Source: Cyclobacterium jeungdonense
Lineage (GTDB): Bacteria > Bacteroidota > Bacteroidia > Cytophagales > Cyclobacteriaceae
Assembly (NCBI RefSeq): GCF_010994275.1
Contig: NZ_WMCD01000012.1
Span: forward strand, 124,001-188,000
Length of the DNA stretch: 64,000 bases
Direction: 5' to 3'
Positions 1 through 8,508 of this stretch are shown in pieces (position 1 is the first letter of the stretch; each line of letters begins with the position of its first letter). A program made the position numbers and the translations under genes. The notes under the pieces were generated by a model. It worked only from the letters and a program-made list of their open reading frames with translations. It made no database searches and was not told the DNA's origin.

Positions 1-176
1 TCAAAACACCTCCTAACGCACTATGTCAAAAAAAGGAATCAAAAATAAAATAGGTTTTTGTTAAACAGGAAAATAATTACCTCAGGATCAGGTTTAGCAG
101 CTAGAAAATCAAAAAAAGATCATGCAACAAGCCAGAGAAAAAAATTGGTGGAAATAAAAATGGCTTAATAGGTGGA

Positions 177-950
177 TCAAACCTTTTTTGTGCCAGAATT
201 AACGATCTCATTGTATTCAGGATGGGCAATAATGGCAAATTTATATTTATCGCCCCGGTACATTGATTTTTCCAATTCAAGGACAGTCCCTGGTTGGCAC
301 AAAACCACACTATCCAAGACGAAAACCGGCAAAGCTTCCCTGACTTCAAAATTGTTGGCCTGATCATCCGGGGGAAGGATAATGGTACTCAGGTTTTGCT
401 TGATATCTGAAATTTTATGATTGTACTTGTCTTCATACACCTTAAAATAAGAAAGATCCGTTGAAAGCATGTTGATCCGGGGGCATAGCTTAATGGATAT
501 ATACTTGGTTTCATCTTTCAGCAATAAATCATCGGCGTACCTTAATTGATGTACTTTCAATACCGGTCCTTCCATAATGTAGTGTTTTCCACTTATCTCC
601 GTCGAAATACCATGATCCAGTATGGTCTTCTCTAACACAACAGTCTTTGGTTGGAAACCTTCCACCTTCAGTCCTTCATCAAACCCTCGCCTTGTGGCAT
701 CAATGGAACCTAAAACCCGCAGCAAATGATGGTCTTCCGTCTTGTTTAACACAAAAGTCCCCTTCCCCTTTATGCGTTGTGCATAGCCTTTTGTCTCGAT
801 AAGTTGAAGGCTTTTCCGGGCAGTGGTATTGCTGACACCAAAAGTATGGATCAATTCGTTTTCTGATGGAACCTTATCTCCGGGCAACCATTCCCCGGAC
901 CGAATCTTTTCAATTATCCAATCGCTAATCTTGACGAATTTTGGCTTCAT
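177..950 (-). CDS. GntR/HutC-family transcriptional regulator
   Basis: The protein has 257 residues. An N-terminal GntR winged helix-turn-helix spans about residues 5-70, recognisable from WLPGDKVPSENEL followed by the recognition-helix stretch VSNTTARKSL and the wing GKGTFVL. Residues 90-245 look like a UTRA effector-binding domain of the HutC subfamily, which in known members binds sugar phosphates or other small metabolites and relieves repression. It starts with ATG at 950 and diverges from the nitrilase-like gene at 1314 across a 363-bp intergenic region, so that gene and the regulator itself are the natural targets. The ligand cannot be told from sequence. The family call is firm; target and effector are inference. 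Confidence 0.9.
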   Translation of the reverse strand: MKPKFVKISDWIIEKIRSGEWLPGDKVPSENELIHTFGVSNTTARKSLQLIETKGYAQRIKGKGTFVLNKTEDHHLLRVLGSIDATRRGFDEGLKVEGFQPKTVVLEKTILDHGISTEISGKHYIMEGPVLKVHQLRYADDLLLKDETKYISIKLCPRINMLSTDLSYFKVYEDKYNHKISDIKQNLSTIILPPDDQANNFEVREALPVFVLDSVVLCQPGTVLELEKSMYRGDKYKFAIIAHPEYNEIVNSGTKKV

Positions 951-1313
951 TTATTTCAGATTTTTTCCATTTTATAGCGGGATTTCCTTAGCCGCCGAGT
1001 GCGTATGATTATTCCAGGCTCACCAATAGCTTTTTACCCATTAAAGTCCCAAAATTAAATCAAATTGATATAAACCCTATTCTGAACCAAAAAAACATCC
1101 CGGGAGCGGTAGGCTTATTGTTTTTGAAACCAACTGGTAAATGCAGTTCTAAACATACAATATTTCAAACTTAAGGATTATACTAAAATCTTACCTGCAC
1201 CCGCCAAAAACTTAAATATTTTCTGTAACCAATGGAAAAGGTTCGGTAAATTACCAATTCTGCAACCATTTCGTTTACATGATATACATAAGACAAAATT
1301 AAATCGACACACC
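951..1313. other. Divergent intergenic region between GntR regulator and nitrilase-like gene
   Basis: This 363-bp AT-rich stretch separates two divergent genes and must hold both promoters. No coding frame stands out. I could not identify a convincing GntR operator or a clean TTTG/TAnnTTTG promoter pair here. Confidence 0.6.
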
Positions 1314-2375
1314 ATGGATAAGAAACCCAATCCCCGAAGAAAATTTTTGAAGACAGCAGCCTTAACTGCCGGTGTATCATCGGTGGGTATCTTGCCTGCC
1401 CGAAGCCAACCTTTCCAGGGATCAGAAGCTTCTGAGAAATTGCCCCGGGAAGTATGGGTCGCCGGTATTTCTCAAACCGATATTAGGGAGAATACCGCAG
1501 AAGAGATGTTTGACCGGATTTTTGACCTGATGGATAGGGCATTGGTAAACCAACCCGACATCATCTGCTTACCCGAGGTATTTCATACCTCAAACGTAGC
1601 AAAAAAATACACCCTTTCAGAGAAATTGGCTCTTTCCAAAAAAGTCATGCCCCGCATGGCGGCTTTTGCTAAAGCTAACCGTTGTTACCTGGTGGTTGCT
1701 GTAAATACAGAGGAAAACGGCAACATATTTAATTCGGCCGTTCTATTAGATAGAAATGGGTTTCGGGTTGGTGAATACCGTAAGATCCACCTGACCGAAA
1801 ATGAAATAAACAACGGACTTACACCCGGCCCCCTAGATCCGCCGGTTTTCCAGACTGATTTCGGTAAAGTCGGCATACAAATCTGCTTTGATGTGATGTG
1901 GGATGATGGATGGAAAAAGCTGAAGGATAAGGGTGCTGAAATCGTATTTTGGCCTTCTGCCTATGGGGGTGGACAGAGTCTGAAGGCGAAAGCCTTGCAA
2001 CATCGTTATGTACTCGCCACCAGCACCCGAAAGGGCAGTTCCAAACTCTGGGATATTGAAGGTAGCGAATTGGCGCAAACCGGGTTCTGGGAAAAAAATT
2101 GGTATTGTGCCCCGGTAAACCTGGAAAAAGCATTTTTACATACCTGGCCTTTTGTCCAGCATTTTAATGAAATCAAGGAAAAATATGGGCGGAAAATTCG
2201 CATTACTAACTTTCACGAAGAAGAGTGGTCGGTAATTGAAAGTTTATCCCCGGAAATTTTAATTGCCGATATCCTGAAAGAATTTAACCTGAAAACCTAC
2301 GACCAACACCGGCATGATTCTGAAATGGCCCAAATCAAAGCCAGAAATTCAATGACATTGAAAAAAGTAAACTGA
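1314..2375 (+). CDS. Secreted carbon-nitrogen hydrolase (nitrilase fold), Tat signal
   Basis: The 353-residue product begins with a twin-arginine-type leader (RRKFLKTAALTAG near residues 8-20), so export through Tat is likely. The mature part, from about residue 45, is a nitrilase-superfamily domain with the full catalytic triad: Glu in CLPEVF, Lys in YRKIHL and Cys in QICFDVMW. Members hydrolyse carbon-nitrogen bonds in nitriles, amides or carbamoyl compounds; the substrate here is unknown. The C-terminal 70 residues extend beyond the core. The ATG at 1314 is chosen because it places the twin arginines directly after the start. It diverges from the GntR regulator, which may control it. Confidence 0.88.
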   Translation: MDKKPNPRRKFLKTAALTAGVSSVGILPARSQPFQGSEASEKLPREVWVAGISQTDIRENTAEEMFDRIFDLMDRALVNQPDIICLPEVFHTSNVAKKYTLSEKLALSKKVMPRMAAFAKANRCYLVVAVNTEENGNIFNSAVLLDRNGFRVGEYRKIHLTENEINNGLTPGPLDPPVFQTDFGKVGIQICFDVMWDDGWKKLKDKGAEIVFWPSAYGGGQSLKAKALQHRYVLATSTRKGSSKLWDIEGSELAQTGFWEKNWYCAPVNLEKAFLHTWPFVQHFNEIKEKYGRKIRITNFHEEEWSVIESLSPEILIADILKEFNLKTYDQHRHDSEMAQIKARNSMTLKKVN

Positions 2376-2571
2376 TCTGTGTAACCATCTTCCCTGTAAA
2401 CATTCCGAAAAATGAATCTTGGAGTGTATCATAAAGAGGCGTTTTCCCTCGCATTGGTTTGTTTTTTACCCACCAATAAGGTGGTGTTTCTTTGGTCTGC
2501 CATTCCGAATTTAAAATAGAACCAGAAAAAGACATTCTAAAACGCACTAAAATGACCAATTTATTAAAATG

Positions 2572-4227
2572 CTAGTCCACTTTCCTTATCAGAAGGACCC
2601 AGTCTTCAATAGAAGGAGCTACAAATTTTTGTTGCCCCCCGGTTATCCCACCAGTTCTAACCCAGGTACCAGTATCCGGATCAAACCAAAGTATTTGAAA
2701 AGTACCATTCTCCAGTAAAAATTCAACCTCAGGAACCTTTCCAGCGGGGAAATCCGTCCCCGGGTTTTCTCCCGATGGATTTGCCAGATAAATAATCATA
2801 TTCTCCCTGTCCCGAATAACTTTGTATTTAAAAGGCTCATTGCCCACAAGGGCATCATCAGGCTGCATCCCTGCCAGATCAATCCCTGCTGTAGAAAAGA
2901 ATTGATGGATATGCCGGAAATCATGCGCGCCCTGAGAAAGAATCCCCCTTTTATTGGCGTCAAAATATCCGGAAACGCCCTTTTCCATCCCTTCAAATGA
3001 AATGTAATCGTTACTCATCTGGCCACGGGGCCCAATATTGTGTCCACCATACGCCTCATAGGTCCTCAACCCCCCATAGGTGGCATGCCCTCCTGAAAGA
3101 AGGGAAGCCCACATCAGCCTTCTGAAAAAATAACGTCTGTGAGCAGCAGGGCGATACAGTTCGTACCGGTCCTCATCATTAACAATGGGTTGCCTGATTT
3201 TTTCGCGGTACTCCAGAATTTTTAATCCAGCTACCTGATCCAGATCCTCCAGCGTTACAAAATCAGACCAGGGCTCCTGTGCAAAATCATAGCCTTTAAA
3301 CCGTGACTGGTGATTGGTAAGCAAGGTTCCCCAGGGTTCTCTGGCAGCCATGTCTCTGCCCATTAAATTAATGGTTTCAAAATGAACCTCTCTTCCGGAT
3401 AAACTATCCTTAGTTACGATGACCATGTCGTTTGACATGGTCCATTGGATGTTGGGAAAGGAAGACCAGCGGGCCTGGGCATACTGGGCGACTTTGAGGG
3501 CGGCTGGATTTCCCGATGCATAGCTGTTGATAAGATCGGCATCCTCCGCATAGGGAATCAATTGCAATACGATATGGGGGTGATTTTCCAGGGTGTATAT
3601 GATCCGGCGTTCTATTTCCCGCCAATAATTGAGGGCGATGGTTTTGCCATCTCCCTCAAAAAGATCACTTACTGCAGACCGTTCCATAGCAAACCAGGTT
3701 CGGATTTTCGTTGCGCCCATTTCACTTGCCTGGTCGATGTATTCCTTCCAAAACGGTTCTGAAGCTACGACAAATCTGTAGCCGGTATCACCGATATGCA
3801 GAAACCAATCTCCGTTATGATATGCGAATTGATACGGATCCCTGGGATGAACAGTCAGCTTCCCTTTCAGCTTAGAGGGCAGTACTTCAAATGATCCGGA
3901 CAAGCCGTCCATGGCAGGGTCATTGGACTCGGATTCCCAGGTCCAGATTCCTGTTTCCTTGCAATAGGCTCTTGCCTTAAACAATGATCCGCCATCATTA
4001 AACCCGTCTACCGTAACGCTACTACCTCCCGGTAAGGTAAAAACAAGTTTCAGGTCCAATTCATAGAAGGGATCTTTCCCCTTTTCGGAAGTGTGGAAAC
4101 TCAATTCGTACACACCATATTGAAGTGCCTGTTTCGAATCTCTTTCCATGACGTTTTGGCCCGCACAATGGATGGCATACGAAAAGAAAATAGCGATCAA
4201 TAAATGAAAAGCGATTACTGGTCTCAT
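2572..4227 (-). CDS. Secreted DUF5060/DUF4038 glycoside-hydrolase-like protein
   Basis: The ATG at 4227 gives about 551 residues with a signal peptide ending near HCAGQ; an upstream GTG at 4251 would add eight residues and is less likely. An N-terminal beta-sandwich (DUF5060, about residues 30-110) is followed by a DUF4038-type TIM barrel, with the stretch YQFAYHNGDWFLHIGDTGYR and the later motif IQWTMSNDM. The C-terminal 90 residues form the collagen-binding-like beta domain usual for this family. Related proteins are glycoside hydrolases acting on plant or algal polysaccharides (for example the GH140 neighbourhood). It is probably periplasmic or surface-located and feeds sugar uptake. The exact substrate is unknown. 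Confidence 0.85.
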   Translation of the reverse strand: MRPVIAFHLLIAIFFSYAIHCAGQNVMERDSKQALQYGVYELSFHTSEKGKDPFYELDLKLVFTLPGGSSVTVDGFNDGGSLFKARAYCKETGIWTWESESNDPAMDGLSGSFEVLPSKLKGKLTVHPRDPYQFAYHNGDWFLHIGDTGYRFVVASEPFWKEYIDQASEMGATKIRTWFAMERSAVSDLFEGDGKTIALNYWREIERRIIYTLENHPHIVLQLIPYAEDADLINSYASGNPAALKVAQYAQARWSSFPNIQWTMSNDMVIVTKDSLSGREVHFETINLMGRDMAAREPWGTLLTNHQSRFKGYDFAQEPWSDFVTLEDLDQVAGLKILEYREKIRQPIVNDEDRYELYRPAAHRRYFFRRLMWASLLSGGHATYGGLRTYEAYGGHNIGPRGQMSNDYISFEGMEKGVSGYFDANKRGILSQGAHDFRHIHQFFSTAGIDLAGMQPDDALVGNEPFKYKVIRDRENMIIYLANPSGENPGTDFPAGKVPEVEFLLENGTFQILWFDPDTGTWVRTGGITGGQQKFVAPSIEDWVLLIRKVD

Positions 4228-4398
4228 GGGAATACCTGCCTGATTAAACACATAGATACTTCAACTGGATTGGCCAATGCAATATCGAATTAAAACAAAT
4301 TCACCAAATTTTCCTAAATCAGGACTTATCTATTCCCAGTCAGGTTAATTTCGAAATATGTCTGAATCAGGAAAGATACGTCGCTAAATGATTTACTC

Positions 4399-4920
4399 TT
4401 ATTTTGGACGGGAGAAAATCAGTTCGTCCACTTCCGGGTTCAATTCCACCTCTTGGAAAGTGATGCTTTGGACAGTTTGACCATTTACTTTCACTACTGT
4501 AAAATAAGGAATCATGATGCCATCCACTTCCTGATAATCACTCAGATAAGTTTCGAAAAATTGTCCCTTCATCGGGCCCGTCTCAACTTCTGACTTCTGC
4601 ATGACAGGCACGAAATATTTTTTGTCAAAGTAGTAATAGACTACTTCCCCATTTTCTTTTGTCAGCCTGATCTCATAGGTGGGTGTACCCTCTACTTCAC
4701 TGCTACCTAACAATTCAAGGGTATGCCCATTTTTTGCATAGTCGATGAAATCGCCTTCAATATTGCTTTTTACCATACTTTCCGCCATTTCGGTTGGCAT
4801 GGACTGTGGATCGGGGCCGGTATGCATAGGAAACAACCACCAGGCATCTTCTCCATCAAAGGCCTGAATCATGGACTGACCCTGAAAGTCTACCTCCACC
4901 CGCTGTTTATTGGGTCGGGC
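4399..4920 (-). pseudogene. LolA-like outer-membrane lipoprotein-sorting protein, 5' truncated
   Basis: The readable frame covers the C-terminal ~170 residues of a LolA/LolB-fold protein, including the RPNKQRVEVDFQGQ strand, the QAFDGEDAWWLFP stretch and an end on ELIFSRPK. Bacteroidota relatives normally run about 240-260 residues and start with a signal peptide. Here an in-frame TGA lies a few codons upstream of RPNKQR, and the sequence further upstream codes for nothing recognisable. The only usable start is a GTG at 4899, inside the domain, with no signal peptide. I read it as a truncated, probably non-functional gene whose 5' end was lost at the edge of the neighbouring AT-rich segment. 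Confidence 0.7.
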
Positions 4921-5158
4921 CCGGGTAATATTACTTTTAGATCAGCAATAAAAGTTGCCAATATCGGTAAACCATCCCTTTAATTCTAATTAATAATTCA
5001 TATGACACCAGAATAACAAATAAAAAAAACAAAAGATTAAACCCTGAATTGAAAACATTTGAAAAGTCACATTATTGAGCTACCTTAATCTTAAAGATTA
5101 TGTAGTTCACCTTTATAATCCAAGATTAGTTTAGCCTCCATTATTGAGTCAATTTTCA

Positions 5159-6670
5159 ATGGCTACAGACCAAGCAAAATATTCCTTGCACTTTTGGCTA
5201 TTGACTTTAGGTCTGGCTGTAACCAAAATCCTGTTTACGCTTCGACCGGAAATAAACTTATTTACCGAAGAAGCGCACTATTGGTTATGGTCGCGTAATA
5301 TGGCATGGCATTATTATTCGAAACCCCCTTTAGTAGCGCTTCTAAATTTACTTAGTACCTCTCTTATGGGTCATACGGAGATTGCTGTTCGTATCAATGC
5401 TATTCTAAGTGGTATAGGAGTCGCATGGATTACGTTTCTTTTTGGATCTTACCTTTATTCAAAGAAAGTTGGCTTCTGGTCTGCAGCAGTCATTCAAGGC
5501 ATGCCATTCTGGTGGCTGGCCTCCACATTTCATGTGACGGATTCATCCCTTACCTTTTTTTGGATTTTGACTATCTATTTTTCTTATAGAGGAATTAAGG
5601 AAGAAAAAAAGGGATGGTGGGTTGCTGCTGGTATTGCTACTGCTGTGGGGTTAATGGCAAAATTGGTGATGGCACTGATATACCCATCGCTTTTGTTGTT
5701 TTTATTTTACAATAAAAAATGGAATTCTCAAAAAATAAATTTTCTTATTTTTTTTGCGATAAGCAGTTTGGGCTTGGTCCCTTTAGTAATCTGGAACTGG
5801 CAAAACCATTTCGATACTTTCAAACATTTAGCAGCATTAGCCGGGGCTGATGGTATCGACCTAAAACAGTTTAAAATAACTGACGCCGTAAATCGATTTA
5901 TCATCTATTCGAACGAGCAATTGGCTATTATATCTTTACTATTACTACCGTCCTGGCTGGGAATGATATATTTTATTTTAAAAAGAAAGAATGCTGTTAT
6001 GGCGTTTCTCGTTACACCTGGTATATCAGCATTTTGGTTGTTTGCATGCCTGAGCTTAATTGACGAGGTAAATATTAACTGGCCAGCATTTGCCTATTGT
6101 GGATTTGCAATCGCTCTGGGGAAATGGATGGAACTGCAAACCAAGAGCTGGAAAGTAATCAGCAAATGGGGTATCTTCCTTAGTATTGGTTTACCTGCTA
6201 TTTTCTTACTTCCGGATTTCGCAAAAATAAAGTCAAATAAGCTTTTCCGAATAAAGGAACAAAAGGTGATCGTTAGATTACTTGGTCATCGAAATTTAGC
6301 AGAAAGAATCGATTACCTAAAAGATAGTCTCGCTATTCAAAAAGACTTTATTTTTTCTGATTCTTACCATACAGCTTCAGAGCTCTCGTTTTACCTTTCG
6401 GGACATCCGCAAACCTATGTGCTGAATATGGGGTCTCGTAAAAACCAATTTGATCTGTGGAATGGAATGGAAAAATTTATCGGACAAAAAAATACCGGAA
6501 TCTTTGTAAGCTGGAATTTTGACTCAATGGAGGGGGGGGCCATCTTTCAACAATTAATTCACGAAGAATCTTTTCTTTCGACCTACCATGGTATTCCAAG
6601 ACGGGCGGTGAAGATTCAAATATGGAAAAACTTATTGGAATACAGACCGAATATTCCTTCCTCCTACTAG
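5159..6670 (+). CDS. GT39/ArnT-like membrane glycosyltransferase
   Basis: The ATG at 5159 gives 503 residues; a TTG at 5144 would add five. The protein is polytopic, with about ten to twelve hydrophobic segments in its first 390 residues and a soluble C-terminal domain. The first external loop carries FTEEAHYWLWS and YSKPPLVALL, typical of the GT-C PMT/ArnT family that transfers sugars from polyprenyl-phosphate donors to lipids or proteins. Acceptor and sugar cannot be deduced. The gene is visibly more AT-rich than most of the window and sits between two truncated genes (LolA-like and MFS), which suggests it arrived by horizontal transfer or marks a rearrangement. Confidence 0.82.
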   Translation: MATDQAKYSLHFWLLTLGLAVTKILFTLRPEINLFTEEAHYWLWSRNMAWHYYSKPPLVALLNLLSTSLMGHTEIAVRINAILSGIGVAWITFLFGSYLYSKKVGFWSAAVIQGMPFWWLASTFHVTDSSLTFFWILTIYFSYRGIKEEKKGWWVAAGIATAVGLMAKLVMALIYPSLLLFLFYNKKWNSQKINFLIFFAISSLGLVPLVIWNWQNHFDTFKHLAALAGADGIDLKQFKITDAVNRFIIYSNEQLAIISLLLLPSWLGMIYFILKRKNAVMAFLVTPGISAFWLFACLSLIDEVNINWPAFAYCGFAIALGKWMELQTKSWKVISKWGIFLSIGLPAIFLLPDFAKIKSNKLFRIKEQKVIVRLLGHRNLAERIDYLKDSLAIQKDFIFSDSYHTASELSFYLSGHPQTYVLNMGSRKNQFDLWNGMEKFIGQKNTGIFVSWNFDSMEGGAIFQQLIHEESFLSTYHGIPRRAVKIQIWKNLLEYRPNIPSSY

Positions 6671-7381
6671 TCCAAATTGCAGCTAATTGCTTATACCTAA
6701 TTGATAATCTTTACGTTCTTTTTTTTTGTTTTAAGTTGGTGAGTTGCAATTTTTCATTGGTTAAAAGGCCAGGGGCTGGTCTGAAGGATGTTAAAAACCT
6801 TCCTTAAATTGTAGTTGATCAATAGGAATTGTCGGACAGGGAAAGCGCTCTGCCTCAGGCCTCGGTACCTGGTGTGGCGATCTATTTTTGGGTATTCTGC
6901 GCTTTTCTATTACCCCATCAACTTTTTTTGCCATTTTACTTCAGGTAGTGTCTTACTGTAAGTACCTTTCTGTAAGCCAGTTTACGAAGTCGGAGGTAAA
7001 GCGTTTTTGAATTATCGTTCTTGTAAAAAATGGGCCGAAGATCTGTATCGGACCTTAGCGTTCAGCATACAATTTCCACCTCCTATTCCTGCAACATGAG
7101 ACCGCTGTTATTGCGTGCAGGCATTTATCAAAATTTAATTAGACAACAGGTATTCATCGCCTATGTTTCCAGCCAAAACCGGGCGAACCAAATCCAATGA
7201 TTGCAATTAAAATAAGTCTGGCTGTTATTTAACAAAGAAAATTTTGTGTTTTTCTATTTCAAACCACCAAATAATTCCAATAAATGAGCGACGATTTTGT
7301 CGGAGACTGCTTCTTCCATCCTATTGGTGGACAATCAGATTTCGTAGCCCCCGGTTTGTATTGTTCTGGATTGGGGAGGTA
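6671..7381. other. AT-rich gene-poor debris
   Basis: About 700 bp with only short, unrecognisable frames. Homology of the MFS remnant stops near 7382, so this stretch probably replaced its missing 3' part. No transposase, terminal inverted repeat or RNA gene was recognised. Confidence 0.55.
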
Positions 7382-7795
7382 GCCAAAAAGGCCATTGGCC
7401 AAGGCCCTTTCCTTTATATCCCACCTTTCGTAAACGGTTTTCGCAGCGCAGGGAAACCAGCCTCCCTCTCCCATGCCCAATAGAAACCGAAACCCCAACA
7501 AATGGTAGAAATTACTCATTACACCATGAAGCGCACTGGCAACTGACCAAACGCCTACAGACAAGCCCAACCCTAGTTTTCCGCCTACCTTGTCAATCAA
7601 GCGCCCACCAACCGTAAACATTAAGGCATAACTGATCAAAAATCCGGTATTAACCCAGCCATACTCCACATCCGAAATGGACAGCTCCTCCTGAATTTTT
7701 ATTATCGTCATGGACAATACCTGCCGGTCCAGAAAATTCAAACCTGTGGCGAGGAATACCAATGCCAATATGTACCAGCTGATTTTTGGGTTCAT
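7259..7795 (-). pseudogene. MFS transporter (ExuT/ACS-like), 3'-truncated remnant
   Basis: From the ATG at 7795 the first about 138 codons encode the N-terminal third of a major facilitator of the anion:cation symporter type. Visible marks are LNFLDRQVLS in helix 1, GGRLIDKVGGKLGLGLSV at the loop 2-3 motif and FRFLLGMGEGGWFPCAAK in helix 4. Similarity ends near 7382 at ALANGLFG; the remaining 40 codons to the stop resemble no transporter. A functional protein would need about 400-430 residues and twelve helices, so this is a broken gene. Relatives import hexuronates or similar organic anions. The 53 codons upstream of the ATG are open but look non-coding. Confidence 0.75.
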
Positions 7796-8231
7796 TGTAG
7801 GAAACGCTCGGGACTTTAAAACAATAATATCAACATAAATCCCGTAATACAAGCGTTTTAGTGGTTTACATTTATCGATTTTTACTGCCCCCCAACTTCT
7901 AAAGTTCCTGTCAACCATCTGAACCGAGCGTCCTTTGTAAAACGGCAGTTTCATTTTGGCCAGGCGAAGCGAAGACTGGCCAGCTAGCGCCCTATTTCCT
8001 GACTTAAACTAATAAAGTCAGAAAATCTTACCCTAAAACTATCGGCACAAAGATCTCTCCTATATCACCTTGATTGGGCGAGAGGTAGAACGTTTTCTTT
8101 ACCTATGGAACATCTGCAGTAGTTTTTAGAAAATTTGACCTAATCCATTCCCCCTGTATTCGTTAGGTTTGTTCGATGCATTGCTATGTTTTATACCCTA
8201 AAAAATCACTATTACATAAATTAGCGGGAAT

Positions 8232-8250
8232 AATTTACCAAAGGTAAATT
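8232..8250. promoter_or_regulatory. Perfect inverted repeat, candidate operator
   Basis: AATTTACC-AAA-GGTAAATT is an 8-bp-arm perfect inverted repeat ending three bases before the ATG of a short frame at 8254. Palindromes placed like this often serve as autoregulatory operators of small modules such as toxin-antitoxin pairs. No partner protein survives nearby, so the role is inference. Confidence 0.4.
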
Positions 8251-8253
8251 TTT

Positions 8254-8367
8254 ATGAAAACCACAACAAAAACAATTAAAGCGAATCAGGAAATTCTTGT
8301 TAGAAAAGGAATCTTTACCGAATTTTTTTCGGCCTATCCGGACACCACTTCGATGCCTGTTCGCTAA
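8254..8367 (+). pseudogene. Short interrupted ORF downstream of an inverted repeat
   Basis: The ATG at 8254 opens a 37-codon frame starting MKTTTKTIKANQEILVRK and ending at a TAA at 8365. The same frame stays open beyond that stop (EDSQYIEYLALDKPD), so a longer small protein may have been interrupted by a nonsense change. I do not recognise the family. Position behind a palindrome suggests a relic of a small self-regulated gene. Confidence 0.3.
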
Positions 8368-8508
8368 GAAGATAGCCAATACATCGAGTATTTGGCTTTG
8401 GATAAGCCGGATTCGATTCAGTTCATGCCGTACTCATTTTTCCCCCGGTCCAGCTTACCTGCTGCAATACTAGTCCTTGTCCTGGCCCTTCACCTATGCT
8501 TTATTTAC

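Larger units (their letters stand above)
7796..8508. other. Gene-poor interval upstream of the MFS remnant
   Basis: About 710 bp without a full-length gene. It contains a perfect inverted repeat at 8232-8250 followed by a short, interrupted reading frame, listed separately. The rest shows nothing recognisable. Confidence 0.5.

Noticed and set aside
1..176. Search for a gene, terminator or repeat at the left edge
   Set aside because: The stretch is AT-rich with only short frames; nothing supportable was found.
2335..2559. Minus-strand 74-codon frame at the end of the nitrilase-like gene
   Set aside because: It overlaps the nitrilase 3' end in antisense, has no recognisable domain and no clear signal.
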